The translations under genes and the position numbers were made by a program. Below the pieces are notes generated by a model that was not told the origin of the DNA, did not search any database, and was given only the letters and a program-made list of their open reading frames with translations. Shown here piece after piece: positions 1-7,772 of a stretch of DNA of 22,666 nucleotides. The DNA is from Candidatus Aerophobota bacterium (GTDB lineage: Bacteria; Aerophobota; Aerophobia; Aerophobales; B3-G15), in NCBI GenBank assembly GCA_011372105.1, contig DRTT01000077.1, forward strand, positions 1 to 22,666, read 5' to 3'. Each line of letters opens with the position of its first letter. Within the stretch, counting starts at the first letter, position 1.

Positions 1-182
1 ACCATCACTCTCCAGGCAAAATTAACACCCAGAATTTTAAACTATTATACGATGCAGACTCTCTCTGTAACCTGAAAGATAAGGTAGATATAAAAGACAA
101 AACTAAACTAAAGGAGATAATTGAGAGGATATTTCTTACAAATACAGGAAAAAATTTGGCAAAAAAGATATATCTATCCTGA
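1..182 (+). CDS. HD-domain phosphohydrolase-like protein, C-terminal end only
   Basis: The frame is open from the left edge to a TGA at 180-182 and gives 59 residues after the first partial codon. It begins HHSPG, then has NFKLLYDADSLCNL and ends in a helix resembling ERIFLTNTGKNLAKKIYL. From memory, this matches the C-terminal part of small predicted HD-superfamily hydrolases, where a conserved (L/V)YDAD precedes a final helix with TxTGKxLA. The N-terminal HD metal motif would lie outside the window, so neither activity nor substrate can be judged. The gene runs in the same direction as mreB and ends 229 bases before it. Seen: an open frame with this composition. Inferred: the family. The minus-strand frame over the same bases looks like a shadow. 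Confidence 0.6.
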   Translation, partial: HHSPGKINTQNFKLLYDADSLCNLKDKVDIKDKTKLKEIIERIFLTNTGKNLAKKIYLS

Positions 183-377
183 GTTAAAATCATATATGCG
201 CTTATACTTTTTACCTGCTTTTTAAGGAGCCAAAAAGACCTTCCTTTTGATTTTTACTCTAATATATAAGTTACGAGGCTGGTTGTATCTTCCCTTTACG
301 TAATATGTAAATTTTTTGTACAAGTTGGTCCAATTTAAAATTTTTTAAATTTTTAATTGACAGTATACTCCCAAGGC
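183..377. other. AT-rich spacer before mreB
   Basis: I see no gene here. The stretch is AT-rich with runs of T and A around 300-355. A TTGACA at 357-362 has no -10 box at a usable distance. No stable hairpin followed by a T-run is visible after the upstream stop at 182. Confidence 0.5.
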
Positions 378-405
378 TTGACTTGTGCTAAGTTGAAGGT
401 ATAAT
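378..405 (+). promoter_or_regulatory. mreB promoter, predicted to give a leaderless mRNA
   Basis: TTGACT (378-383), 16 bases, TATAAT (400-405). A start point about 7 bases after the -10 box falls at 411-413, on the ATG of mreB (412-414). No Shine-Dalgarno sequence lies between the -10 box and the ATG. The hexamers are seen directly; the transcript start is inferred. Confidence 0.8.
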
Positions 406-411
406 GCTTGT

Positions 412-1452
412 ATGTTTAGGGAAATTTTTAACTTTAAATTAATCTGCAGGGACCTTGCAATAGACCTTGGCACAACCAACACTGTTATTTACCAGAAGGG
501 GAAGGGTGTAGTCCTTAACGCTCCCTCAGTTGTAGCTATTACAAGAAAAACAAGAGAGGTTATAGGGATAGGGTATGAGGCAAAAAAAATGCTGGGCAAA
601 ACCCCGGAGAATATCTCAGCCATTCGCCCTTTAAAAGACGGTGTGGTTGCTGATTTTGAAATAACCAAAAAGATGATTGAACACTTCATCCAGCAGGTCC
701 AGGCTGGAAAAGCAATGATTGGTCCAAGACTCATTATAGGAGTTCCCTCCAAAGCCACAAAGGTAGAGAAAAGAGCCCTTGTAGATATTGCAAAGGAGGT
801 GGGGGCAAGAAAGGTTGCTCTTGTAGAAGAACCTGTGGCAGCTGCCGTGGGGGCAGACCTTCCTGTATCAGAGCCTGTGGGAAATATGATTGTTGATATA
901 GGAGGAGGAACAAGTGAGGCTGCTGTGACCTCTCTTAATGGAGTTGTCATAAGCAATTCCATAAGAATAGCAGGGGACGAGATGAATGAGACAATAATTC
1001 AATACCTCAAAGAAAAATACAATCTTTTTATAGGAGAACAAATGGCTGAAAAAATAAAAATTACCCTTGGGTACTATTCCCCTTCTGGAAAAGAAGATAA
1101 GATAAAAGTAAGGGGAAGAGACCTGAACAAGGGCTTTCCTACCGAGATAGAGCTTTCTTCAAAGGAGATGAAAGAAATCCTCAATCCCGTTCTTGTACCT
1201 ATCATGGATATGATAGAGGCAACACTTGAGCAGTGCCCTCCAGAACTTGCCGGAGATGTTATGGAAAATGGGATATATCTTACGGGAGGAGGAGCCTGCC
1301 TTAAGGGTCTTGATACTTACATATCAAAGAGGGTAAAGCTTTCTGTCAAGAAAGTTCCTGATCCTCTTCTGGCAGTAGCAATTGGGCTTGGGAAATTACT
1401 TGATGATACAAGGCTTTTATCTGCAGTTGAGGTAACGCCAAATAACATCTAA
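412..1452 (+). CDS. mreB: Rod-shape actin MreB
   Basis: MreB is a bacterial actin. Its membrane-bound filaments organise lateral cell-wall synthesis with MreC, MreD, RodA and PBP2. The product is 346 aa, the usual family length. The phosphate-1 loop DLGTTNT is at residues 18-24, the connecting segment LVEEPVAAAVG at about 137-147, phosphate-2 DIGGGTSEAAV at 162-172, and the adenosine loop YLTGGGACLKGL near residue 290. The start at 412 puts the first nucleotide loop at residue 18, as in other MreB proteins, so it is probably correct even though no ribosome-binding site precedes it. The gene opens an mreBCD operon; mreC follows after 25 bases. The unusual feature is the predicted leaderless mRNA. 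The family call is very secure. Confidence 0.98.
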   Translation: MFREIFNFKLICRDLAIDLGTTNTVIYQKGKGVVLNAPSVVAITRKTREVIGIGYEAKKMLGKTPENISAIRPLKDGVVADFEITKKMIEHFIQQVQAGKAMIGPRLIIGVPSKATKVEKRALVDIAKEVGARKVALVEEPVAAAVGADLPVSEPVGNMIVDIGGGTSEAAVTSLNGVVISNSIRIAGDEMNETIIQYLKEKYNLFIGEQMAEKIKITLGYYSPSGKEDKIKVRGRDLNKGFPTEIELSSKEMKEILNPVLVPIMDMIEATLEQCPPELAGDVMENGIYLTGGGACLKGLDTYISKRVKLSVKKVPDPLLAVAIGLGKLLDDTRLLSAVEVTPNNI

Positions 1453-1477
1453 AAACCAGGAGCCACCTTTAAATTAA

Positions 1478-2299
1478 ATGACCGGAATAAAGATAAATCC
1501 AAAATTTTCCTTTACAGCTTTCCTTCTTCTTACCTCACTTCTTTTGATGCTTGTAAGTTACAAAAACCCGGCTTTTTTTTTAGCAATTAAAAAAAGAGGT
1601 TATTTCCTGGGAAATTCTCTCTATTCTTTTTCTTTTGCTTCAAAAAAAACTTTAAGCGATTTTATAGAAAGCGCAATCCAAGCAAAAAAAATAAAAGAAG
1701 AAAACAAACTCCTCAAGGAAGAAATTGAAAAATTCATTTTCAATCAGAAAAATTATTACAGGGAAATTGAAATTGAAAATCAAAGACTAAAAAAACTTTT
1801 AGATTTCAAGAAAAAAGAACCTTACGATTTGCTTACAGCAGAAGTTGTAGGTTATCCTCCTCAAAACTTTTTTAAAACAATTTATATTAACAAGGGTAAG
1901 ATAGACGGGGTGAAAAAAAACATGGCAGTTGTGAGCTCTGAGGGACTTGTGGGAAAGGTGGTGGAGGTATATCCTAAGGGAGCAAAAGTCATGCTCATTA
2001 TTGATAGAAGAAGCAAGGTGGGGGTCAGAATCCAGAGAACAAGAGATATTGGAATACTTGAAGGAACGGGAAATCCTGAAAGCTGCACTCTAAAATATAT
2101 TTTAACCAAAGCTAATATAAAGATGAATGATTATGTCGTAACCTCAGGACTGGGAGAGGTTTTCCCCGAGGGAATTGTTGTCGGCTATGTATCTTCTGTG
2201 AAAAAGAAACCAAACTACATCTTCCAGGAGGTAAAGGTAAAACCAGCGGTTAACTTCGGAAGACTGGAGGAGGTATTTTTAATAATAAGAAAAAAATGA
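1478..2299 (+). CDS. mreC: Rod-shape determining protein MreC
   Basis: MreC is a membrane-anchored scaffold that links MreB filaments to the wall-synthesis enzymes outside the membrane. The 273-aa protein has a short cytoplasmic start, one transmembrane helix at about residues 10-28 and a Lys/Glu-rich coiled coil at about 62-110. The two-lobed MreC beta domain follows. Its signature stretches are NKGKIDGVKKNMAV then GLVGKV (138-161), and VTSGLGEVFPEGIVVGYV (221-238). An AGGAG at about 1458 lies 15 bases before the ATG, farther than usual. The 3' end overlaps mreD by four bases (ATGA), which suggests translational coupling. The fold order and motifs match the family well. Confidence 0.95.
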   Translation: MTGIKINPKFSFTAFLLLTSLLLMLVSYKNPAFFLAIKKRGYFLGNSLYSFSFASKKTLSDFIESAIQAKKIKEENKLLKEEIEKFIFNQKNYYREIEIENQRLKKLLDFKKKEPYDLLTAEVVGYPPQNFFKTIYINKGKIDGVKKNMAVVSSEGLVGKVVEVYPKGAKVMLIIDRRSKVGVRIQRTRDIGILEGTGNPESCTLKYILTKANIKMNDYVVTSGLGEVFPEGIVVGYVSSVKKKPNYIFQEVKVKPAVNFGRLEEVFLIIRKK

Positions 2300-2781
2300 A
2301 AAACTTCTTTTTATTTTTGTTTTTAGCTTTTCTATCCTTAATTTTTCAATTTATCCTGACAGGGTGGATGGGCAAATGGACAGGTGATCTTTTTTTTATA
2401 TTGGTACTTTTATGGAGCTATTATAGAGGATGGAAAGAGGGGGCTCTTGTTGGATTTTCCTGTGGAATTATAAAAGATATATTCTTTTTCCCTCTTATGG
2501 GAGTTAATGCTTTTTCTCTCTGTTTTGTGGGAGTTCTCACAAGTGAATTAAAATCCAGAATATATCAGGAGAATGTCATTTTCTTTTTCTTTGTAGTGGG
2601 GACACTTTTTTTAATAAACGGCTTTCTCATTGCGTGTTTTCTCTTCATATTCCATCATTTCCCCTTCTTCTACACACTGGGAGGCTATCTTTACCCTTCC
2701 TTCTTATTTAATATTATCGCACCTTGCTGCATATTCCTCGCAAGGGAAACTCTCAAGAAAAAAGTCATTTCACAATTTTAG
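2296..2781 (+). CDS. mreD: Rod-shape determining membrane protein MreD
   Basis: MreD is the small integral membrane partner of MreC. The product is 161 aa and almost entirely hydrophobic, with about five predicted transmembrane helices separated by short charged loops. It contains the acidic-aromatic stretch WKEGALVGFSCGIIKDIFFF, reminiscent of the family's G-x-x-x-G-x-x-x-D segment. The start codon overlaps the mreC stop (ATGA), and the gene ends the operon. Its last 17 bases overlap the 3' end of gatC on the other strand. Neither pbp2 (mrdA) nor rodA follows, although they often do. MreD sequences are poorly conserved, so the call rests on hydropathy, length and position. Confidence 0.9.
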   Translation: MKNFFLFLFLAFLSLIFQFILTGWMGKWTGDLFFILVLLWSYYRGWKEGALVGFSCGIIKDIFFFPLMGVNAFSLCFVGVLTSELKSRIYQENVIFFFFVVGTLFLINGFLIACFLFIFHHFPFFYTLGGYLYPSFLFNIIAPCCIFLARETLKKKVISQF

Positions 2782-3061
2782 GAACTTTAAAGTATCCCCT
2801 TTCCTTAGATGGGGCATTAGAAAGTGCCTCCTCTGGAGAAAGAGAGAAGGAAAGCCTGTCCTCTCTAAATACATTTTTAATCGGTAGCACATGAGAGGTA
2901 GGAGGAACATTCTTTGTATCAAGTTCGCCAAGCTTTTCCACATAGGACAAAATTCTTCCCAACTGATGGGTGAACTTTTCTTCCTCTTCTGGTGAAAGCT
3001 CAAGCCTTGCAAGATGAGCAATATATCTTACCTGCTCAATATCTATTATCTTCTTTTTCAA
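2765..3061 (-). CDS. gatC: Asp-tRNA(Asn)/Glu-tRNA(Gln) amidotransferase subunit C
   Basis: GatC is the small subunit that holds GatA and GatB together in the enzyme converting mischarged Glu-tRNA(Gln) or Asp-tRNA(Asn). The protein has 98 aa, normal for GatC. It begins with the signature helix IDIEQVRYIAHLARLELSPEE, then a second helix around FTHQLGRILSYVEKLGELDT. The tail contains the family's PTSHVLP and FREDR segments. It is the last gene of a metG-rsmA-mtnA-gatC operon and starts one base beyond the mtnA stop. gatA and gatB are not next to it, so they must lie elsewhere if the complex exists. The 3' end overlaps mreD by 17 bases. Confidence 0.95.
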   Translation of the reverse strand: MKKKIIDIEQVRYIAHLARLELSPEEEEKFTHQLGRILSYVEKLGELDTKNVPPTSHVLPIKNVFREDRLSFSLSPEEALSNAPSKERGYFKVPKIVK

Positions 3062-3062
3062 T

Positions 3063-4115
3063 TTATCCCTCCTCTAAAAGTTTTACAAGATTTTGTCTGT
3101 AAGGGGGATAACAAATTCCTCTTTCGGTAATTATTGCCGAAACATAAAAAGAAGGAGTTACGTCAAAAGCTGGATTGTAAACCTTCACACCTTGAGGAGC
3201 ACATCTTTTGCCACAAAAATGTGTCACCTCATTTTCATCTCTTATCTCTATTGGTATCTTATCACCTGAAGATGTGGAAAAATCAATAGTAGACAGAGGA
3301 CAGGCTACATAAAAGGGTACCTTATTTTCCTTTGCCAATACAGAGAGTGTATAAGTCCCTATTTTGTTTGCCACATCCCCATTGGAAGCAACTCTGTCTG
3401 CACCCACTATCACCTTATTTACCTTACCTTCCCTCATCACCTCTCCTGCCATACTGTCACATATGAGAACTGCCTCAATTCCCTCATTTAAAAGCTCCCA
3501 TGCAGTAAGCCTTGCTCCCTGCAGGAGAGGTCTTGTTTCATCAACATAAACCTTGAGCTTCTTTCCTTCCTCTTTCGCCCTGTAGATAATAGAAAGAGCT
3601 GTCCCATATCCTGATGTGGCAAGAGCTCCTGCATTACAGTGAGTGAGGATAGAATCCCCATCTTCAATAAGTTTGCTCCCTTTTTCTCCTATAGCTCTGT
3701 TGCAAGCCTTATCCTCCTCCATAATTTCAAGAGCCTCCTGCAAAAGTCTTTTTTTAACCTCATCAAGCAAAAATCCCTCTTCTTTCACAAAACTATTTGC
3801 CACCTTGCACATTCTATCAATAGCCCAGAAAAGATTGACTGCCGTGGGTCTTGACGACCTCAAATAATCACAAACTTTACCAAGTTCTTCCTTAAAACTT
3901 TCAAAATCTTTTGCCTTTGAATCCTTTATCCCCAGGAAAACTCCAAAAGCTGCCACAACACCAAGAAGGGGAGCACCTCTTATCCTCATCCTGCAAATTG
4001 CATCTTTTAACTCTTCAATTTTTGTTATGTAAATGAAACTAAGCTTTTCAGGGAGCTTTGTCTGGTCAATTATTTTTAATTTTTCCTCTTCCCACATTAC
4101 AGGACTAACAGGCAA
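3063..4115 (-). CDS. mtnA: Methylthioribose-1-phosphate isomerase, TTG start
   Basis: MtnA converts 5-methylthioribose 1-phosphate to the ribulose form in methionine salvage, which recycles the methylthioadenosine released in polyamine synthesis. I chose the TTG at 4115 because GGAGG (4122-4126) lies six bases upstream. A longer ATG frame to 4151 would run 47 bases into rsmA, and the ATG at 4097 has no ribosome-binding site. With this start the protein is 350 aa. The catalytic cysteine of HCNAGALATSGYG falls at 160 and the aspartate of GADRVASNGD at 240. From memory, these are the numbers used for the B. subtilis enzyme. RGAP is at 46-49. Related eIF2B-like isomerases are the alternative, but the motifs favour MtnA. 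The gene overlaps rsmA by 11 bases. Confidence 0.93.
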   Translation of the reverse strand: MPVSPVMWEEEKLKIIDQTKLPEKLSFIYITKIEELKDAICRMRIRGAPLLGVVAAFGVFLGIKDSKAKDFESFKEELGKVCDYLRSSRPTAVNLFWAIDRMCKVANSFVKEEGFLLDEVKKRLLQEALEIMEEDKACNRAIGEKGSKLIEDGDSILTHCNAGALATSGYGTALSIIYRAKEEGKKLKVYVDETRPLLQGARLTAWELLNEGIEAVLICDSMAGEVMREGKVNKVIVGADRVASNGDVANKIGTYTLSVLAKENKVPFYVACPLSTIDFSTSSGDKIPIEIRDENEVTHFCGKRCAPQGVKVYNPAFDVTPSFYVSAIITERGICYPPYRQNLVKLLEEG

Positions 4116-4944
4116 TTTTTTCCTCCATAAAAAATTTCGTGATCTCCACAAAATCCTCTGTCTTAAGCTTTTCTGCTCTTATTTTCTCCGAAAGACCCAC
4201 TTTTAAGAGAACGTCCTTTATTATCTCCCGAGGCAGCTTCAGTTTCATTGAGAGAGAATTAACAAGAGTTTTTCTCTTGGAGGTAAAAGCTGCCTTAACT
4301 ATCTTCATAAAAAGTTCCTCATCAAGCTCTTCTGTTTTTTTCTTTGGTCTTAACCTTACAACACTTGAGGTTACCTTAGGAGAAGGATAAAAAGCCTGAG
4401 GAGGTATATCCATCACCTTCCTGACATCAGCATAAAACGAAACCACAACTGGCAGAAAGCTTCTTTTTTTATCCCCCGGGGGAGAAGTAAGTTTCTCTGC
4501 CACTTCTTTTTGAATGGTAAGAATCATCTGCTTCCACCATTTTTTTCTCACAAGGAATAAAAGAAGCCAGGAAGTAATATGATAAGGAATATTTCCCACT
4601 ACTTTTATTTTTTTTCCAGAAAAAAGAAGGTCAAGATTAACTTTTGCAATATCCTGGCAGATTATCTCAAGCTCCTCTTTTTCTCCAAGCTCTTTTTTTA
4701 AAATCTCACAGAGTTTTTCATCTACCTCCACTGCCCACACCTTCCTTGCTTTCTCAACAAGAAAAGAGGTTAAAATACCTGTCCCTGCTCCTATCTCAAG
4801 GATAAGATCATCTTTTTCAATCTTAATCTCCTCCACCAGACGAGCAATTATTTTGGGGTCTATTAAGAAATTTTGAGAAAAGTAAGATTTAGGAGAAAAA
4901 TCATAAGCCTTTAAAAGATTTTCAACTTTTTCTTTCAGTTTCAT
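4105..4944 (-). CDS. rsmA: 16S rRNA dimethyladenosine transferase RsmA (KsgA)
   Basis: RsmA dimethylates the two adjacent adenosines in helix 45 of 16S rRNA, using SAM, late in small-subunit assembly. The protein is 279 aa, the usual length. Visible motifs are SQNFL (23-27), the SAM loop EIGAGTG (50-56), the acidic ribose-binding residue in AVEVD (71-75), the adenine-contact aspartate in QDIA (97-100) and the catalytic NIPY (118-121). The C-terminal helical domain contains FYPSPKVTSSVVRLRP. The start lies 23 bases inside metG. Only a weak AGAAGA precedes it, so translation is probably coupled to metG. Neighbouring genes metG, mtnA and gatC share SAM/methionine or translation themes. Confidence 0.97.
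   Translation of the reverse strand: MKLKEKVENLLKAYDFSPKSYFSQNFLIDPKIIARLVEEIKIEKDDLILEIGAGTGILTSFLVEKARKVWAVEVDEKLCEILKKELGEKEELEIICQDIAKVNLDLLFSGKKIKVVGNIPYHITSWLLLFLVRKKWWKQMILTIQKEVAEKLTSPPGDKKRSFLPVVVSFYADVRKVMDIPPQAFYPSPKVTSSVVRLRPKKKTEELDEELFMKIVKAAFTSKRKTLVNSLSMKLKLPREIIKDVLLKVGLSEKIRAEKLKTEDFVEITKFFMEEKIAC
4122..4126 (-). promoter_or_regulatory. Ribosome-binding site deciding the mtnA start
   Basis: GGAGG on the minus strand, inside the last codons of rsmA, six bases before the TTG at 4115. It selects the TTG over in-frame ATG codons at 4151 and 4097. Confidence 0.8.
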
Positions 4945-6481
4945 AAAAGTCTTCTTTTTTTATTCTCGGAAAAACAGGTTCGCCTTTTCTTGTTTCAATT
5001 CCTGGAGGAAGTTTCCCCCATTCAACTCCATCCTTTATTGTTTGACTTTCTATCTCATCCTTCATCCCTATCTGATTCCATATCTTCCTTGCCCCGGAAG
5101 GAATAAAAGGAAAAAGAAGAATAGAGAAAATCCTCAAAGTCTCAAGAACATTGTAAAGAACAGTTTGCATCCTTTCATTCTTTCCTTCCTTTGCCAGCCT
5201 CCAGGGAGCACACCTATCAAGATAAAGATTTGTCTCGCCAATCACTTCCCATATACAGGAAAGAGCCTGAGAAAAAGAAAGTTTTTCCATAAAGGGTTTA
5301 ATTTGAGAAGCAAGGTTTTTGACTTTTTCTCTTAACCTCCCATCTTCCGGGAAGTCTTTTGCAGGAGAAGGGACTTTGCCACCACAGTACCTTACAACAA
5401 GAGATAAGGTTCTGTTAAGCAGATTCCCCAGGTCATTTGCAAGGTCACTGTTTACTCTCTTCACAAAAAGGGAGGGGGAGAAATTTCCATCCTCTCCAAA
5501 AGGAACCTCTCTCAAAAGAAAATACCTGAGATAATCAGGCCCAAACCTGTCCACTATCCACTCAGGGTCTATCACATTTTTCTTTGACTTTGACATCTTC
5601 TCTCCCTTTACCATCCACCACCCATGGGCAAAAACCATCCTGGGCAGCTCCACTCCCAGAGACATAAGCAAAGCAGGCCAGATTATTGCGTGAAACCTCA
5701 AGATATCCTTACCCACAAGGTGAACATCTGCTGGCCAGAAGGTAGAAAACCTTACATCATCCTGCGAGTATCCAAGTGCTGAGATGTAGTTAATTAAAGC
5801 ATCAATCCACACATATATGCTGTGAGACTTATCCAGGGGACAGGGAATACCCCACTCAAGGTTCAGACGGGTTATACTAAGATCCTTCAACCCCCTTTTG
5901 ACAAACTCCACGACCTCATTCATTCTACTTGGTGGAAGCACAAAGTCAGGATGTTTTGAATAATAGTCAAGAAGAGGTTTCTGGTATCTTGAAAGGCGGA
6001 AAAAGTAACTTTCTTCTTCCACCCTTGTAACTTCCCTTTTGCATTCAGGGCAAAGCCTGCCCTCTAAGAGTTGAGACTCAAGCCAGAAACTCTCACAGGG
6101 AACGCAGTACCACCCACTGTAGGTGCCCTTGTAAATGTCACCTTTTTCGTAAAGTTTTAAGATAACATTTTCAACAACCCTCACATGTCTTTGCTGGGTG
6201 GTACGAATAAAATCAGAATAGGAGATAAAGAGCTTGCCCCAGAGTTTTTTAAATCTCTGAACCATCCTGTCAACAAGCTGTCCGGGAGAAAGACCTTTCT
6301 CCCTTGCTGCCTGCAGAATTTTACTTCCATGCTCATCTGTCCCTGTGAGGAAGAAGACATTATCTCCCAGAAGTCTTCTGTATCTACTCAAAGTATCTGC
6401 AGCAACAGTCGTGTATGCATGCCCGATATGAGGAGCATCATTCACATAATAAACAGGTGTTGTCAGATAAAACTTCCCCAT
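4922..6481 (-). CDS. metG: Methionyl-tRNA synthetase, short form
   Basis: MetRS charges tRNA(Met) with methionine. I chose the ATG at 6481. It gives the standard MGKFYLTTPVYYVND start, has AGGGA about eight bases upstream, and follows a good promoter at 6508-6535 that would lie inside the longer frame reaching 6568. The 519-aa protein has HIGH at 18-21. A four-cysteine knuckle is present as CVPC (126-129) and CPEC (144-147). KMSKS is at 295-299, followed by a helical anticodon-binding domain. It lacks the extra C-terminal EMAP/Trbp111-like tRNA-binding domain that longer MetRS forms carry. It is the first gene of the metG-rsmA-mtnA-gatC operon and overlaps rsmA by 23 bases. The call is secure. 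Confidence 0.97.
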   Translation of the reverse strand: MGKFYLTTPVYYVNDAPHIGHAYTTVAADTLSRYRRLLGDNVFFLTGTDEHGSKILQAAREKGLSPGQLVDRMVQRFKKLWGKLFISYSDFIRTTQQRHVRVVENVILKLYEKGDIYKGTYSGWYCVPCESFWLESQLLEGRLCPECKREVTRVEEESYFFRLSRYQKPLLDYYSKHPDFVLPPSRMNEVVEFVKRGLKDLSITRLNLEWGIPCPLDKSHSIYVWIDALINYISALGYSQDDVRFSTFWPADVHLVGKDILRFHAIIWPALLMSLGVELPRMVFAHGWWMVKGEKMSKSKKNVIDPEWIVDRFGPDYLRYFLLREVPFGEDGNFSPSLFVKRVNSDLANDLGNLLNRTLSLVVRYCGGKVPSPAKDFPEDGRLREKVKNLASQIKPFMEKLSFSQALSCIWEVIGETNLYLDRCAPWRLAKEGKNERMQTVLYNVLETLRIFSILLFPFIPSGARKIWNQIGMKDEIESQTIKDGVEWGKLPPGIETRKGEPVFPRIKKEDFYETERKS

Positions 6482-6507
6482 CTTTATTCCCTTTTTCTTT
6501 TTGAGAA

Positions 6508-6535
6508 ATCCTATCAAATTTCCCTTCTCTGTCAA
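6508..6535 (-). promoter_or_regulatory. metG operon promoter
   Basis: On the minus strand: TTGACA (6530-6535), 16 bases, TAGGAT (6508-6513). The predicted leader before the ATG at 6481 is about 20 bases. That leaves no room for a T-box or riboswitch. Confidence 0.75.
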
Positions 6536-6597
6536 CCAATAATAAAAACTATTTTTCTTTGAAGGCAAAAATTGCTATATTAAAAAGAAGGTCAAAA

Positions 6598-7743
6598 ATG
6601 GAAAAGGAATTTTTAAATCTTGAAAATAACTTCTGGGAAAGGCATCCTGTATCTTTTAAAAAGTTTAAAGTTTATCCTGTGTGGTTTGATTCCATGGGAG
6701 CAAAGTCAAGCTGTATACTTATAGAAACTCCGGAGACTAAAATTCTGGTAGATCCTGGTGCATCAGGTATGCAACCTGCCTACCCCCTTCCTGAAGAGGA
6801 AAAGTCAAAATTAAGAGAAAAGGCTCTTAAGTGTATAAAGGAGGCATCAAAGAGGGCAGATATTATTTTCATATCCCATTATCACTATGACCACCACTTT
6901 CTTCCAGAAGAGGCAGGAGAAGTTTATAAAGGAAAGACTCTGTGGATAAAAAATCCCAATCTGTGGATTAACTTCTCTCAGTGGAAAAGAGCTCGCCTTT
7001 TTCTAAAACAACTTCTGGGAGAAAAAATAGAAAAGATATACACTTCCAAAACTTATCTTCCCAGATTAAAGGATCCTCTTGAGGATCTCCCTATCTCTTC
7101 CACAAGGAACTACGGCTCCTATCAGGAAAGAAAAAACGAACTCATAGAAAAAGGAAGAGACTGGCTTTTCAGACTTTATAAAAAATGGAGAAAAGAGCCC
7201 TGGATAAGTGAGAAAAAATTAAGAAAACATAAGATTTTATTTGCCGATGGAAAAAGCTTTAAAGTTGGCGCAACTAAAATAAAAGCTACCCCACCTCTTT
7301 TCCACGGAATAGAATACGATAGATTAGGATGGGTAACAGCACTTGTGGTTGAAAGAGCTGGGATAAAGCTTCTGTATACCTCAGACCTACAAGGACCTGT
7401 GATAGAGGATTACGCCTTCTGGATAGCAAAGGAAAGACCCTCCATTCTTATTCTGGACGGTCCTTCAACGTATCTTCTTGGTTATATGCTAAATCTTATT
7501 AACCTTGAAAGATGCATTAAAAACCTTTTATATATCCTTGACCACACCTTCCCCAGAGTATTCATCCTGGATCATCATCTTTTAAGAGATATAAGATACA
7601 GGGAAAGAATTGATAGTGTGTACAGGTTTGCAAAGAGAAAAAATAAAAAAATCCTGACAGCCGCGGAGTGGTATAAAAAAACTCCTCTTATCCTGCAAAT
7701 AAAACAACATCTCGAATTGAAAACGAAAGACAAAACAGTATAA
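6598..7743 (+). CDS. UPF0282-type metallo-beta-lactamase-fold protein
   Basis: This looks like a predicted metal-dependent hydrolase of the UPF0282 (COG2248) type, a family I associate mainly with archaea and some anaerobic bacteria. Its substrate is unknown. The early segment around residues 24-58, with SMGAKSSCILIET and ILVDPGASG, is followed by the two-metal motif SHYHYDHHF (H94, H96, D98, H99). Later segments include LFHGIEYDRLGW, LYTSDLQGP, LILDGPSTY and ILDHHLLRD, which supply further histidine and aspartate ligands. I chose the ATG at 6598 because AGAAGG precedes it; an in-frame TTG at 6559 has weaker support. Length is then 381 aa. It is divergent from metG and 29 bases upstream of argB. 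The fold is secure; the function is not. Confidence 0.85.
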   Translation: MEKEFLNLENNFWERHPVSFKKFKVYPVWFDSMGAKSSCILIETPETKILVDPGASGMQPAYPLPEEEKSKLREKALKCIKEASKRADIIFISHYHYDHHFLPEEAGEVYKGKTLWIKNPNLWINFSQWKRARLFLKQLLGEKIEKIYTSKTYLPRLKDPLEDLPISSTRNYGSYQERKNELIEKGRDWLFRLYKKWRKEPWISEKKLRKHKILFADGKSFKVGATKIKATPPLFHGIEYDRLGWVTALVVERAGIKLLYTSDLQGPVIEDYAFWIAKERPSILILDGPSTYLLGYMLNLINLERCIKNLLYILDHTFPRVFILDHHLLRDIRYRERIDSVYRFAKRKNKKILTAAEWYKKTPLILQIKQHLELKTKDKTV

Positions 7744-7744
7744 T
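7717..7744 (+). promoter_or_regulatory. argB promoter overlapping the upstream stop codon
   Basis: TTGAAA (7717-7722), 16 bases, TATAAT (7739-7744). The -10 box covers the TAA stop of the UPF0282 gene, so argB can be transcribed on its own as well as by read-through. Confidence 0.65.
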
Positions 7745-7772
7745 TTATTAAACTTGTAAGGGGGCAAAGATA

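Noticed and set aside
489..962. 157-codon open frame on the minus strand inside mreB
   Set aside because: It lies wholly within conserved mreB and has a low-complexity Ser/Thr/Pro-rich translation typical of an antisense shadow.
6482..6597. T-box or SAM riboswitch upstream of metG
   Set aside because: The promoter leaves a leader of only about 20 bases, too short for either element.
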